The notes beneath the pieces are model-generated. The model was not told where the DNA came from. It made no database searches and saw only the letters and a list, made by a program, of their open reading frames with translations. 64,000 bases of DNA from Dyadobacter sp. (GTDB lineage: Bacteria; Bacteroidota; Bacteroidia; Cytophagales; Spirosomataceae), in contig NZ_JAGIAS010000004.1 of NCBI RefSeq assembly GCF_017744695.1, positions 393,303 through 457,302 of the forward strand. Reading direction: 5' to 3'. Position 1 is the first letter of the stretch. Each line of letters opens with the position of its first letter. Shown here piece after piece: positions 35,893 through 43,749 of this stretch. A program made the position numbers and the translations under genes.

Positions 35893-37461
35893 TTATTGCC
35901 AAATCGCGTTCTGCTTCACATTAGGGTTACCCAGCAATTCCTTTTGCGGCAGCGGTAGTACATAATCGCGTTCCTTAGGCACCCGATCGAGGTTGTATTT
36001 CTCCGCAAAGTGCTTGATTTCCTTCCCGAGATAATCTACCGGCCCTCCCAACTTGCTTTTCCGGCGCAGCTCGGGGTACATGACCTGTTCAAAGACAAAC
36101 TCCTGCATCCGCTCGTGGATGATCGCGTCGCGTAAGGCCGACTGACTGAGGCCTTTCAATGCAGCCAGTCCGGCGCGGGCACGTACCTTGTTGATCGAGG
36201 CGAATGCGTCGCCCTGCCCGCTTTCGTTACAAGCTTCCGAGTGTCCGAGCAGAATGTCAGCCAAGCGAATGTAAATCGTGTTTTTCTCGGTAGCGGCATT
36301 GCTTTTGTCCAGCTCGACGATCTTTGCAGCCCATGCTTTCCCGAATATCATCTGCGCCGGGTCATTCGGATTTGCATCCGATTTCACCACGCCACCAAAG
36401 CGCGACAGGTTATAATCGGCTTTTTCGCTCCAATGAACAATCGGGTAAGCACCGTTGATCTTTCCGAAACGGCCCGTTGGGTAACTTTCGATAAACGTTC
36501 CCTCAATGCGCTTGTCTTTCGGATCATAATTCGCACGAAACTCCTGGGTGGCACTGATCCAGCTCCATCCCGACCCGCCCAGTTCGCTGGGGAAATCCTC
36601 CGGGTTGAAGTGCATCGAATGTACGTTGAACTCGTTCGGGTTGGCCGTGGCCGAAACCTGCGCTTCGAAGATCCTCTCGCCCTGGTTTTCATGAGTAAGG
36701 TCAAAATTGTGAGAGAAATCGGTGAACAGCGTCAGGCCACTGTTATTAATGATATCCTCGCCGGTGGCCTTCGCTTCGGCCCATTTTTCATCCCAAAGCT
36801 GCGTTTTCATGAGGATCGACTTGGCGGCCCATTTCGTCGCACGACCAATATCCGCACCGGTATAGCTGGCTGGCAACACTTCGGCTGCCGCCTTGGTATC
36901 GGCATAAATCTGCTCGATCACCGCCGCCTTACCACCGCTATTGGACGGCAATTCCGAAATATTCTGTGTTGATTTGGTCGTCAACGGCACATTATCGAAG
37001 TAGCTTATCAAACTGTAATAATAGAATGCACGCAGAAACAGTGCTTCCCCTTTGACCCGCTTGATTAAAGCCTCGTTCGACGGATCTTTCATAGCATCGG
37101 CGGTTTCGATGATCGCATTCGCCCGGTTAATCGAACGATAGCAGATTCCCCAGTAGGCCTCAATGTATTCATCGGCAGGGTTCACATTACCCAGGTTGTA
37201 TTGCAACGGCCCCTTCTCCCATCCTACCTGGTAACCTATCAGACATTCAAATACATAACGATCGTAGAAATAACCAGAGTATTGCGAATTGAGGTCGTCG
37301 TAAACCGCATTCACGCCCAGCACCAGCTCCGTAGCCGTTTTGTAGAAGGTATCCGGATTGATAAAATCGGGCTTCTCCTTCAAATCCGAGCAGCCCGCCA
37401 CAGCGAACAGCAATGCCGAAAGTCCCGTCAATCTGATTTTATATAAAAATGACTTTTTCAT
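35893..37461 (-). CDS. SusD/RagB-family glycan-binding lipoprotein
   Basis: A 522-residue outer-membrane lipoprotein with lipobox LLFAVAGCSDL. It has the SusD tetratricopeptide-like fold: YWGICYRSINRANAIIETAD, GEALFLRAFYYYSLISYFDNVPL and IADILLGHSEACN. The C-terminus has the usual Arg-Arg-X-Lys segment (YPELRRKSKLG) and YVLPLPQKELLGNPNVKQN. It caps the adjacent SusC transporter and binds the incoming oligosaccharide or other nutrient. It lies 26 bp downstream of susC. The ligand cannot be deduced from sequence. Confidence 0.95.
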   Translation of the reverse strand: MKKSFLYKIRLTGLSALLFAVAGCSDLKEKPDFINPDTFYKTATELVLGVNAVYDDLNSQYSGYFYDRYVFECLIGYQVGWEKGPLQYNLGNVNPADEYIEAYWGICYRSINRANAIIETADAMKDPSNEALIKRVKGEALFLRAFYYYSLISYFDNVPLTTKSTQNISELPSNSGGKAAVIEQIYADTKAAAEVLPASYTGADIGRATKWAAKSILMKTQLWDEKWAEAKATGEDIINNSGLTLFTDFSHNFDLTHENQGERIFEAQVSATANPNEFNVHSMHFNPEDFPSELGGSGWSWISATQEFRANYDPKDKRIEGTFIESYPTGRFGKINGAYPIVHWSEKADYNLSRFGGVVKSDANPNDPAQMIFGKAWAAKIVELDKSNAATEKNTIYIRLADILLGHSEACNESGQGDAFASINKVRARAGLAALKGLSQSALRDAIIHERMQEFVFEQVMYPELRRKSKLGGPVDYLGKEIKHFAEKYNLDRVPKERDYVLPLPQKELLGNPNVKQNAIWQ

Positions 37462-37487
37462 AACAAACTGATTTTCAATTTGAAATA

Positions 37488-40400
37488 TTAAATACCAAGA
37501 TTAACGCCCACTGTGAACATCCGCGACCGCGGGTAAGCGTCGTAATCATCGCCGCGGTTCAGGTTATTCTGGCCCTGGTTGTTCACCTCGGGATCGAAAC
37601 CTTTATAATTGGTGATCAGAAAGAGGTTCTGCCCGCTCACATACACGCGCGCACTGCGGATGTAGGCACTCTTGACCGGAAGTGTATACCCGAGCGAGAG
37701 GTTCTGCAAACGAACGAACGAGCCGTCCTGGATAAAGAATGACGACCGGCGGAAAGAAATGAAGTCGCGGCGGCCATCAATTACCGGGCGCGGCGCATTC
37801 GGGTTCTCGGGCGTCCAGGAGTCGGTCAGGATATTGGCGATCTGATTGATTTTCTGCACGCCGTCACCCATTTCGGATTGTTGCAGGTTACGGATCTTGT
37901 TGCCGTGCACGCCTCGGAAGAATATCGAAAGATCGAAACCTTTGTATTTCACGCTGGAATTGAAGCCCCAGGTCAGTTTCGGGTTCGGGTCACCGATGAT
38001 CTTGAAATCGTCGGTGGTGTATTTGCCGTCGCCGTTTACATCTTCATACTTGGGATAACCTGCTTTGGCTGAATAGCTTTTACCCTCCTCGTCCGATTGG
38101 AACAGGCCAATGTAGTTGTACCCGCTCCATACACCGATCGGGTTGCCGCCCTGCACCCAGCTGCCGAGCACACCAAGGTGTCCGCTGGTACTGTTCGAAA
38201 AGAACGGTGTACTCATGCCCAGGTCGAGGATTTTGTTTCTTAAAATGGAAACATTGCCACCCAGATCCCAAGTCAATGCATTGTTACTGACCAGCTTATA
38301 ATTCGCTGAAAATTCGAGGCCTTTGTTACTCAGCGAGCCGGAATTGAGCATGATAGTGCTGAAACCGGTACTTTGCGGGATAGAGACGTCGAGTAACAGG
38401 TCGGTGGTTTTGTTTTTAAATGCATCGATTGTCAGACTGAGGCGGTTGTTCAGCAATGCAAAATCCAATCCGACGTTGAGCATCGAAGTACTCTCCCACT
38501 TCAAATCCGAGTTCGGAATGCGGTTCGGCCCGTAGCCCGAAACGAGCGCAGGCACTCCGCCGAATACGTAATTGTAAGGCACCAGCCCGGCTACCGATCG
38601 ATAAACCGGGATCTGCGAATTACCGGTAAGCCCATAACTTGCGCGGATCTTGAAATCATCAAAAATCTTTCCTAAGCCCGAATTTTTGAAAAAATCCTCA
38701 TTCACCATACGCCAGCCGATCGCCGCCGAAGGGAAGGTAGCCCATTTGTTATTAGGCCCGAATTTGGACGAGCCATCGCGGCGAAGCGTCACGGTAAGCA
38801 AGTAACGGTCTTTCAAATTGTAGTTAACCCGGCCCAGCATCGACATCAGTTCCCATTCCACACGTCCCGAACTCGGTACCAGCGGCCGGCTACCGTTTTG
38901 CATATTCACCGCATCGATATCATCGGAAGGAAGTCCGCGGGTAGCATTGGCTTCGAAATAATTGATCTCTTTTTGGTAGGTATAGCCGAGTGTAACGTCG
39001 AGGTAATGCCCTTTGGCAATTTCTTTATTATAAGTTAAAATATTCTCATTCAGAATGTTGTTCGAATTACGATTTGCTTTCTGCAACTCTCGGCCATTCT
39101 GGCGACCGATATAAGTATAGTTGTTATAAAAAGTCGTACGTCGCGCATTCACAATATCCAGGCCCAGGCTCGTGCGGAATTTCAGGCCTTCCAGGATATT
39201 CACGTTCAGCGCCGAAGTACCGAAAAGGCGGTTGGTAAAATCCTTATCATAACCCTCTACGGCCTCAGCCAATGGGTTGGTCATGAAACGCTGGTCGTAG
39301 CTCGCATACTGGTATCCTCCGTTCTGGTCATAAACCGGGCCGGTAGGGTCCAGGCCCAGTGCGGTGATGACGATACCACCGGGTCCGCCGCGGTCGGTAG
39401 GCACATTGCTGCTGCCCGACCGGTTGAACGACCAGCTGTTGCTCAACGTAGCCTTGCCTTTGAGGAAATCGTTATCCAGGTTCATACGGAAACCATAGCG
39501 ATTGAAATCCGTATTCTTAATGATCCCTTTGTTGTTCAAATAATTACCTACAAATGCATAGCGCATGCCTTTATTGCCACCGGTAAACGAAAGCTGGTGA
39601 TTAGACAGCCCGCCGGTGCGAGAAATCACATCCCACCAGTTGGTCCCCGCACCTATCTGCGCAATTTGTGCATCGGTGTAACGCGGGTTGCCGCCCTGGC
39701 TACGTTCCAGCATATTAATGTAGCGTGCGTAATCGGCGCCGTTGAGCACCTCCACTTCTCGCGCGATAGTCTGAAATGAGTAGGAACCGTCGTAATCCAC
39801 ACGGCTCTGGCCTTCCTTGCCGCGTTTGGTAGTAATCAAAATCACGCCGTTGGCGCCGCGGGATCCGTAAATGGAGGTCGCCGAGGCATCTTTCAGTATT
39901 TCAATGGATTCGATTTCGTTGGGGTTAATGGTCGCCATCGCATTGGTTGGCTGACGGTTGCCGCTGGTACCCAATGCGCCGTTGTCGGGATAAATGGGGA
40001 AGCCGTCGATGACGTAAAGCGGCTCACTACCGCTGTTAATCGAGTTGGCGCCGCGCACGCGGATCGAAATCCCTCCTCCGGGCGCTCCTGAGGTTTGCGT
40101 CACCTGCACACCCGGTGCCCGCGACTGGATCGCCTGATCCACCGAGGTAACCGGCATTTCGCGGATCGCATCGCCTTTAATACTGGCCACCGAGCCCGTC
40201 AGGTCGCTTTTCCGTACCGATCCATAACCCACAACCACCACTTCTTCAAGCGACTGGTTATCTGGCTGCATGGTTACCGAAATATTCGTCTGGCCGCCTA
40301 CGGTCACCTCCTGCGGCTTGTAACCTACAAAACTGAAAACCAGCACCGCATTCTGCTCCGTCACGTCGAGTGCGAATGCGCCGTCCTGGTCGGTAGTAGT

Positions 40401-40916
40401 TCCCTTTTGGGTGCCTTTGATGATCACACTCACGCCCGGCAGCCCGGCATTGTTTTCGTCTATTACCCTACCTTTCACCATCGCCAAGGCGGGTGTTGTA
40501 AGGGCTTCGGCAGGTTCCATCTGCTGCGGCTCTGTCACGGCGCCGGTTTCGGCGGTGAGCAATATGCGGCCTGCGGTAAGTTCATAGGCAATATGCAGCG
40601 GGTCGAGCAGCGTAGTCAGTGCAGTCGACAGCTTCTGCCGGTTGATATGTACATCAATGGTCCGCTCTGCGCGAATGTTTTTCTGGCTGTACGCAAACTT
40701 CACATCGGCCTGCTCTTCGATGTCACGCAGGACATTTCTCAGCTCCGCATTCTGTGCATGGATTGTCACCATTCTCTCCATGATCTCCTGTGCGCGCCCC
40801 TCGCTCGCGGCGTGGGTGAGCGACGTGAAAACCACTGCAAAAAGGATTTGGGCAAATGTTATTTTCATGACCATGCATAGTGATGCACACCATTTTAACT
40901 GTTGGGTTTTTTGCAT
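37488..40916 (-). CDS. SusC/RagA TonB-dependent transporter with STN signalling domain
   Basis: A 1142-residue outer-membrane transporter. After the signal peptide come an STN (secretin/TonB N-terminal) domain at about 45-120 (RNVLRDIEEQADVKFAYSQK), a carboxypeptidase-regulatory-like domain (VKGRVIDENNAGLPGVSVII) and the SusC TonB-box region (LEEVVVVGYGSVRKSDLTGSV). The plug domain (IQSRAPGVQVTQTSGAPGGG) and a long beta-barrel ending FTVGVNLGI complete it. The STN domain means it can signal to a FecR anti-sigma factor, and a fecR-sigma pair is encoded directly upstream. It is the uptake component of the locus. Confidence 0.96.
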   Translation of the reverse strand: MQKTQQLKWCASLCMVMKITFAQILFAVVFTSLTHAASEGRAQEIMERMVTIHAQNAELRNVLRDIEEQADVKFAYSQKNIRAERTIDVHINRQKLSTALTTLLDPLHIAYELTAGRILLTAETGAVTEPQQMEPAEALTTPALAMVKGRVIDENNAGLPGVSVIIKGTQKGTTTDQDGAFALDVTEQNAVLVFSFVGYKPQEVTVGGQTNISVTMQPDNQSLEEVVVVGYGSVRKSDLTGSVASIKGDAIREMPVTSVDQAIQSRAPGVQVTQTSGAPGGGISIRVRGANSINSGSEPLYVIDGFPIYPDNGALGTSGNRQPTNAMATINPNEIESIEILKDASATSIYGSRGANGVILITTKRGKEGQSRVDYDGSYSFQTIAREVEVLNGADYARYINMLERSQGGNPRYTDAQIAQIGAGTNWWDVISRTGGLSNHQLSFTGGNKGMRYAFVGNYLNNKGIIKNTDFNRYGFRMNLDNDFLKGKATLSNSWSFNRSGSSNVPTDRGGPGGIVITALGLDPTGPVYDQNGGYQYASYDQRFMTNPLAEAVEGYDKDFTNRLFGTSALNVNILEGLKFRTSLGLDIVNARRTTFYNNYTYIGRQNGRELQKANRNSNNILNENILTYNKEIAKGHYLDVTLGYTYQKEINYFEANATRGLPSDDIDAVNMQNGSRPLVPSSGRVEWELMSMLGRVNYNLKDRYLLTVTLRRDGSSKFGPNNKWATFPSAAIGWRMVNEDFFKNSGLGKIFDDFKIRASYGLTGNSQIPVYRSVAGLVPYNYVFGGVPALVSGYGPNRIPNSDLKWESTSMLNVGLDFALLNNRLSLTIDAFKNKTTDLLLDVSIPQSTGFSTIMLNSGSLSNKGLEFSANYKLVSNNALTWDLGGNVSILRNKILDLGMSTPFFSNSTSGHLGVLGSWVQGGNPIGVWSGYNYIGLFQSDEEGKSYSAKAGYPKYEDVNGDGKYTTDDFKIIGDPNPKLTWGFNSSVKYKGFDLSIFFRGVHGNKIRNLQQSEMGDGVQKINQIANILTDSWTPENPNAPRPVIDGRRDFISFRRSSFFIQDGSFVRLQNLSLGYTLPVKSAYIRSARVYVSGQNLFLITNYKGFDPEVNNQGQNNLNRGDDYDAYPRSRMFTVGVNLGI

Positions 40917-41090
40917 ATTTTTGAAGGTTCTATTTGTGAAAAACAGGACATCCGCCCGCTTACCGTCTGTCCAGGATCACGTAAGCAGGCATTCCCGAAG
41001 CCGGTAGTGGTGGTACACTATCGGTTTCTTTGTTGTTAGGTCGGTGGGTAGTTTTATAGGTTCATAGTTAAGGGTTTAGGGATTGAAAAC

Positions 41091-42143
41091 TTAGTCACAG
41101 CCGCGACCGTTGATTAGAATGCGTGTCCCTTTCACTTCGTAGTCTGCGCCGTTCGATTTGCAAATGAGCGCCAGCTTGTCGTAAAGCTGCATATCGGTAA
41201 GATCGCCGGTGAAGCTGCAATGCGCGATGCGGTCGTTCGCGAAGACGATCTCGATCCCGTACGTTTCCTGCAATGTCGCCGCTATTTTTTCCAGTTTTTC
41301 GTCATCGAAATTCATTTTAGCCTCCTCGGCCGCGGGTAATGCTTTCACCGGCTCCGGCACGAGGCCCGTCATCAAATGCCGGCTTTCGGCGAAATAGGTT
41401 ACCCGCTGATTTGGCGTGAGCACGACACCATTATCTTGATTATCAACCGGGTCGCTATCATTAAATGCCTCCCGGTTTTCAAATACCGACACTTTGCCGG
41501 TCACAACTTCCACTTCCAGCGCCCTGTCCTTCGCATTGTTTTTGATCCTGAAACTCGTCCCGAGCACGCGGGTGATGATTTTGCCGCTGTACACAAGGAA
41601 AGGTTGGTCGGGATTGCGGGTAATTTCAAAGAATGCATTGCCCGTGAGCTGCACCGTGCGCTTATCGCCGGTGAATGCGGCCGGGAAAACGATTTTCGCG
41701 CCCGGTTCCAGGGTTACCGTACTTCGGTCGCTCAATGTCAGCCGTTTGGGAAGATCGGTCGTGTTCTCTTCGGTGATCAAGCGGCTGTTCGGTGCCTGAA
41801 CGAACATTTTTTCTTGCATCACACCCGGCTTACGACCCCGGTTACCAAAAAACACCCAGAAACTGACGACCAGCAATATCGCCGCAGCTGCCGAGAGGTA
41901 TACCGAGGCCTTGCGCCACCATGTCCGTACCACCGCCGGCTCGGAGTATTCGACCGGGGAGGTTTCCACCGCCAGTCTGCCCAGCATTCTCTCTTCCATT
42001 TCACGTTTTTCCTGGTCGTTGAGCACCGCCATTCCGTCGGCATTGAGGCTCTCGTACCACAAATGGATTTTCAGGATTTCTTCTTTCGTGCAATGCCCTT
42101 CCCGGTATTTCAGGAGCAGCGCCTGCCATTCGTTGTTGTTCAT
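41091..42143 (-). CDS. FecR-family anti-sigma factor
   Basis: A 350-residue inner-membrane protein. The cytoplasmic N-terminus (about 1-80) is followed by a single membrane segment (VYLSAAAAILLVVSFWVFF). The periplasmic FecR domain has TLSDRSTVTLEPGAKIVFP and RTVQLTGNAFFEITRNPDQPF. The C-terminal DUF4974 domain (NFDDEKLEKIAATLQETYGI) contacts the STN domain of the cognate SusC. It holds the adjacent ECF sigma factor inactive until substrate is sensed. It lies between the sigma gene and susC. Confidence 0.95.
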   Translation of the reverse strand: MNNNEWQALLLKYREGHCTKEEILKIHLWYESLNADGMAVLNDQEKREMEERMLGRLAVETSPVEYSEPAVVRTWWRKASVYLSAAAAILLVVSFWVFFGNRGRKPGVMQEKMFVQAPNSRLITEENTTDLPKRLTLSDRSTVTLEPGAKIVFPAAFTGDKRTVQLTGNAFFEITRNPDQPFLVYSGKIITRVLGTSFRIKNNAKDRALEVEVVTGKVSVFENREAFNDSDPVDNQDNGVVLTPNQRVTYFAESRHLMTGLVPEPVKALPAAEEAKMNFDDEKLEKIAATLQETYGIEIVFANDRIAHCSFTGDLTDMQLYDKLALICKSNGADYEVKGTRILINGRGCD

Positions 42144-42313
42144 TGATGTGTATCGGGTAAATCAGGCCTTTGAACGATAAGCCGAAGAAATGGCGCGAAT
42201 CCCTAAATAGATTTAGAAAATATTTGAATTGTGCAATTTAGAAGCCTCCTATGCGCGAAAGTTCTTTGAAAAGGATAAAGAGGGTAGAAGGGAGGAAGGG
42301 GACGAAGGAGCGG

Positions 42314-42889
42314 CTAGAATATGCCTGAGGCGGCGAGGAGCAGCACCATCACCTCCTTTAAATGCGTGCGCACCAATCGTACCGACTTGGTGAGGTGGTA
42401 TTCAACCGCTTTTTCGGAGAGACCGAAATGGGCGGCAATGCGGGAAATGGGCCAGTATTCCAGTTTATGCAGACGAAAAATTTCGCGTGTTTTTTCTGGA
42501 AGAATGTGCAGGCATTCATCGATCACGCGCAACAACTCATCCAGCGCGAGCTGGTTTTCCGTATTCAGATCGCCGATAGTATCCACGGAGTCGTAATAAT
42601 CGAGGTATTCGAAGCCCCGGCCTTTGATACGGATGTGGTCGATGACCTCGTAACGAACCGCTGCAAACAGGTAGTAATTCAGGTTTTCGATGCGCTGTGT
42701 ATCCCTTTCACGCCATAGCCGGAGGAAAATGTCCTGCACGATCTCCTCCGCCGCTTCCTTGTTCCGCAGCTTGCGGTTCGCGACAAGGAACATGTCGTAC
42801 CAATAGGCCTTGTAAATCGCGGTAAAAGCTTCCGCATCCCCATTTTGCAATGCGAGAAGCAGGTGGCCGGCCTTGTCGTTATCCACCAT
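42314..42889 (-). CDS. ECF RNA polymerase sigma-70 factor (FecI-like)
   Basis: A 191-residue ECF sigma factor of the Bacteroidetes sigma-70 family. Region 2 contains FTAIYKAYWYDMFLVANRKL and EIVQDIFLRLWRER. Region 4 contains ILPEKTREIFRLHKLEYWPI and the helix-turn-helix IAAHFGLSEKAVEYHLTKSV. It should drive the downstream susCD genes when released by FecR. A TAACTTTG promoter element lies 44 bases upstream. The 170-bp gap to fecR contains a purine-rich stretch related to the one at 46679-46754. Confidence 0.95.
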   Translation of the reverse strand: MVDNDKAGHLLLALQNGDAEAFTAIYKAYWYDMFLVANRKLRNKEAAEEIVQDIFLRLWRERDTQRIENLNYYLFAAVRYEVIDHIRIKGRGFEYLDYYDSVDTIGDLNTENQLALDELLRVIDECLHILPEKTREIFRLHKLEYWPISRIAAHFGLSEKAVEYHLTKSVRLVRTHLKEVMVLLLAASGIF

Positions 42890-42932
42890 TACAGCTTGGG
42901 TTATCGTTGGGTGTCGGGAAATAGGATTGTGG

Positions 42933-42940
42933 CAAAGTTA
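42933..42940 (-). promoter_or_regulatory. -7 element of the ECF sigma gene promoter
   Basis: Minus-strand TAACTTTG is an exact TAnnTTTG match, 44 bases before the sigma gene start codon. Confidence 0.55.
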
Positions 42941-43215
42941 TATTATTTGCTTTTATTATCCAGTATTTAAAATTGTAATAAAAGAAGAGCCGGTTGATTA
43001 TCCGCAGTTATGCGGCTGCTCATTTCCCCCTGTTTTTGGTTGCATTACCCATTGATTTTGGCCAGCTTCGGCCTCCTCACAAAACTATTCACCGATGAAA
43101 ATACGATCAAAGAAACACCTTGTTATGGTGCGGAACCCGCGAAAGCACTCCGAATGCCTCGAATAGTGTGCATTAAGGACACCTAAGACAGGGTTATCTG
43201 TCAATCCTTAAAAAC
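42941..43215. other. Intergenic region upstream of the sigma gene
   Basis: The 326-bp gap 42890-43215 contains the sigma-gene promoter and otherwise AT-rich sequence. A 23-codon frame at 43095-43166 was seen but is not supported. No RNA gene or strong hairpin is visible. Confidence 0.5.
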
Positions 43216-43473
43216 ATGTTCATCATGCAAACATCACAATTATTCTACGGGTCGGATGCGCAATTATTAGCGTACGGCAAAGAAGTAAGCGAATTGTTAA
43301 ACAGTGAAAGCCCCGAAGACTGGGCCGTTGAACTCTGGTCTATGTTCGGAGGATTTATGATTGCGCAAAAGGAACTGGGGTTTAGTTCTGAGATCAGTAA
43401 CACGTTTTTTTCGTTTAGAGATTTGCTGTTTTTCTTTGAGAAAATTGAAAAGATTAGGCACGACCGTCAATAA
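43216..43473 (+). CDS. Hypothetical small protein
   Basis: An 85-residue protein I do not recognise. It has no signal peptide. It is rich in aromatic and acidic residues (ELWSMFGGFMIAQKELGF, FFSFRDLLFFFEKIEKI) and probably all-helical. It stands alone between the sigma gene and a cluster of palindromic repeats, with no same-strand neighbour. An internal Met at 43225 is an alternative start. It is supported only by an intact frame with sensible composition. Confidence 0.45.
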   Translation: MFIMQTSQLFYGSDAQLLAYGKEVSELLNSESPEDWAVELWSMFGGFMIAQKELGFSSEISNTFFSFRDLLFFFEKIEKIRHDRQ

Positions 43474-43499
43474 CTGGTAGCCAAAACGAAAATTCTTGC

Positions 43500-43718
43500 G
43501 GTGCGCTGCACCTAAAATCGTTTAATATCGACTATTTCTGTAAGTATTTCGGGGCTCTGCCCCTATTGGTTTCAATTTTCATGCGCATGGAAGGCGCAGC
43601 AAGCCGAAAAACTTATAGACAAGAAACAATTCAAAGAAAACGAAAGGTGCAGAGCACCGCAATACTTTTAGTAATAGTCGCGGGGCATTCGCACGCAAAA
43701 TGTGAGGTGCAGCGCACC
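43500..43718. repeat. Cluster of GGTGC-GCACC palindromes
   Basis: Three hairpins GGTGC-n3-GCACC lie at 43500-43512, 43646-43658 and 43706-43718, with GGGGC-TCT-GCCCC at 43551-43563. The second and third copies are in the opposite orientation to the first, judging by the asymmetric loops and the flanking CCGC/GCGG. The cluster fills the gap downstream of the PVC-type cytochrome gene. It is a different family from the GTCGAC-type palindromes. Confidence 0.75.
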
Positions 43719-43749
43719 GTGATAAATGTTTTGCATGCGCGGTCGCCTA

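Noticed and set aside
43095-43166. 23-codon frame (MKIRSKKHLVMVRNPRKHSE...)
   Set aside because: Too short, no pathway-related codons, no adjacent terminator and no supporting context.
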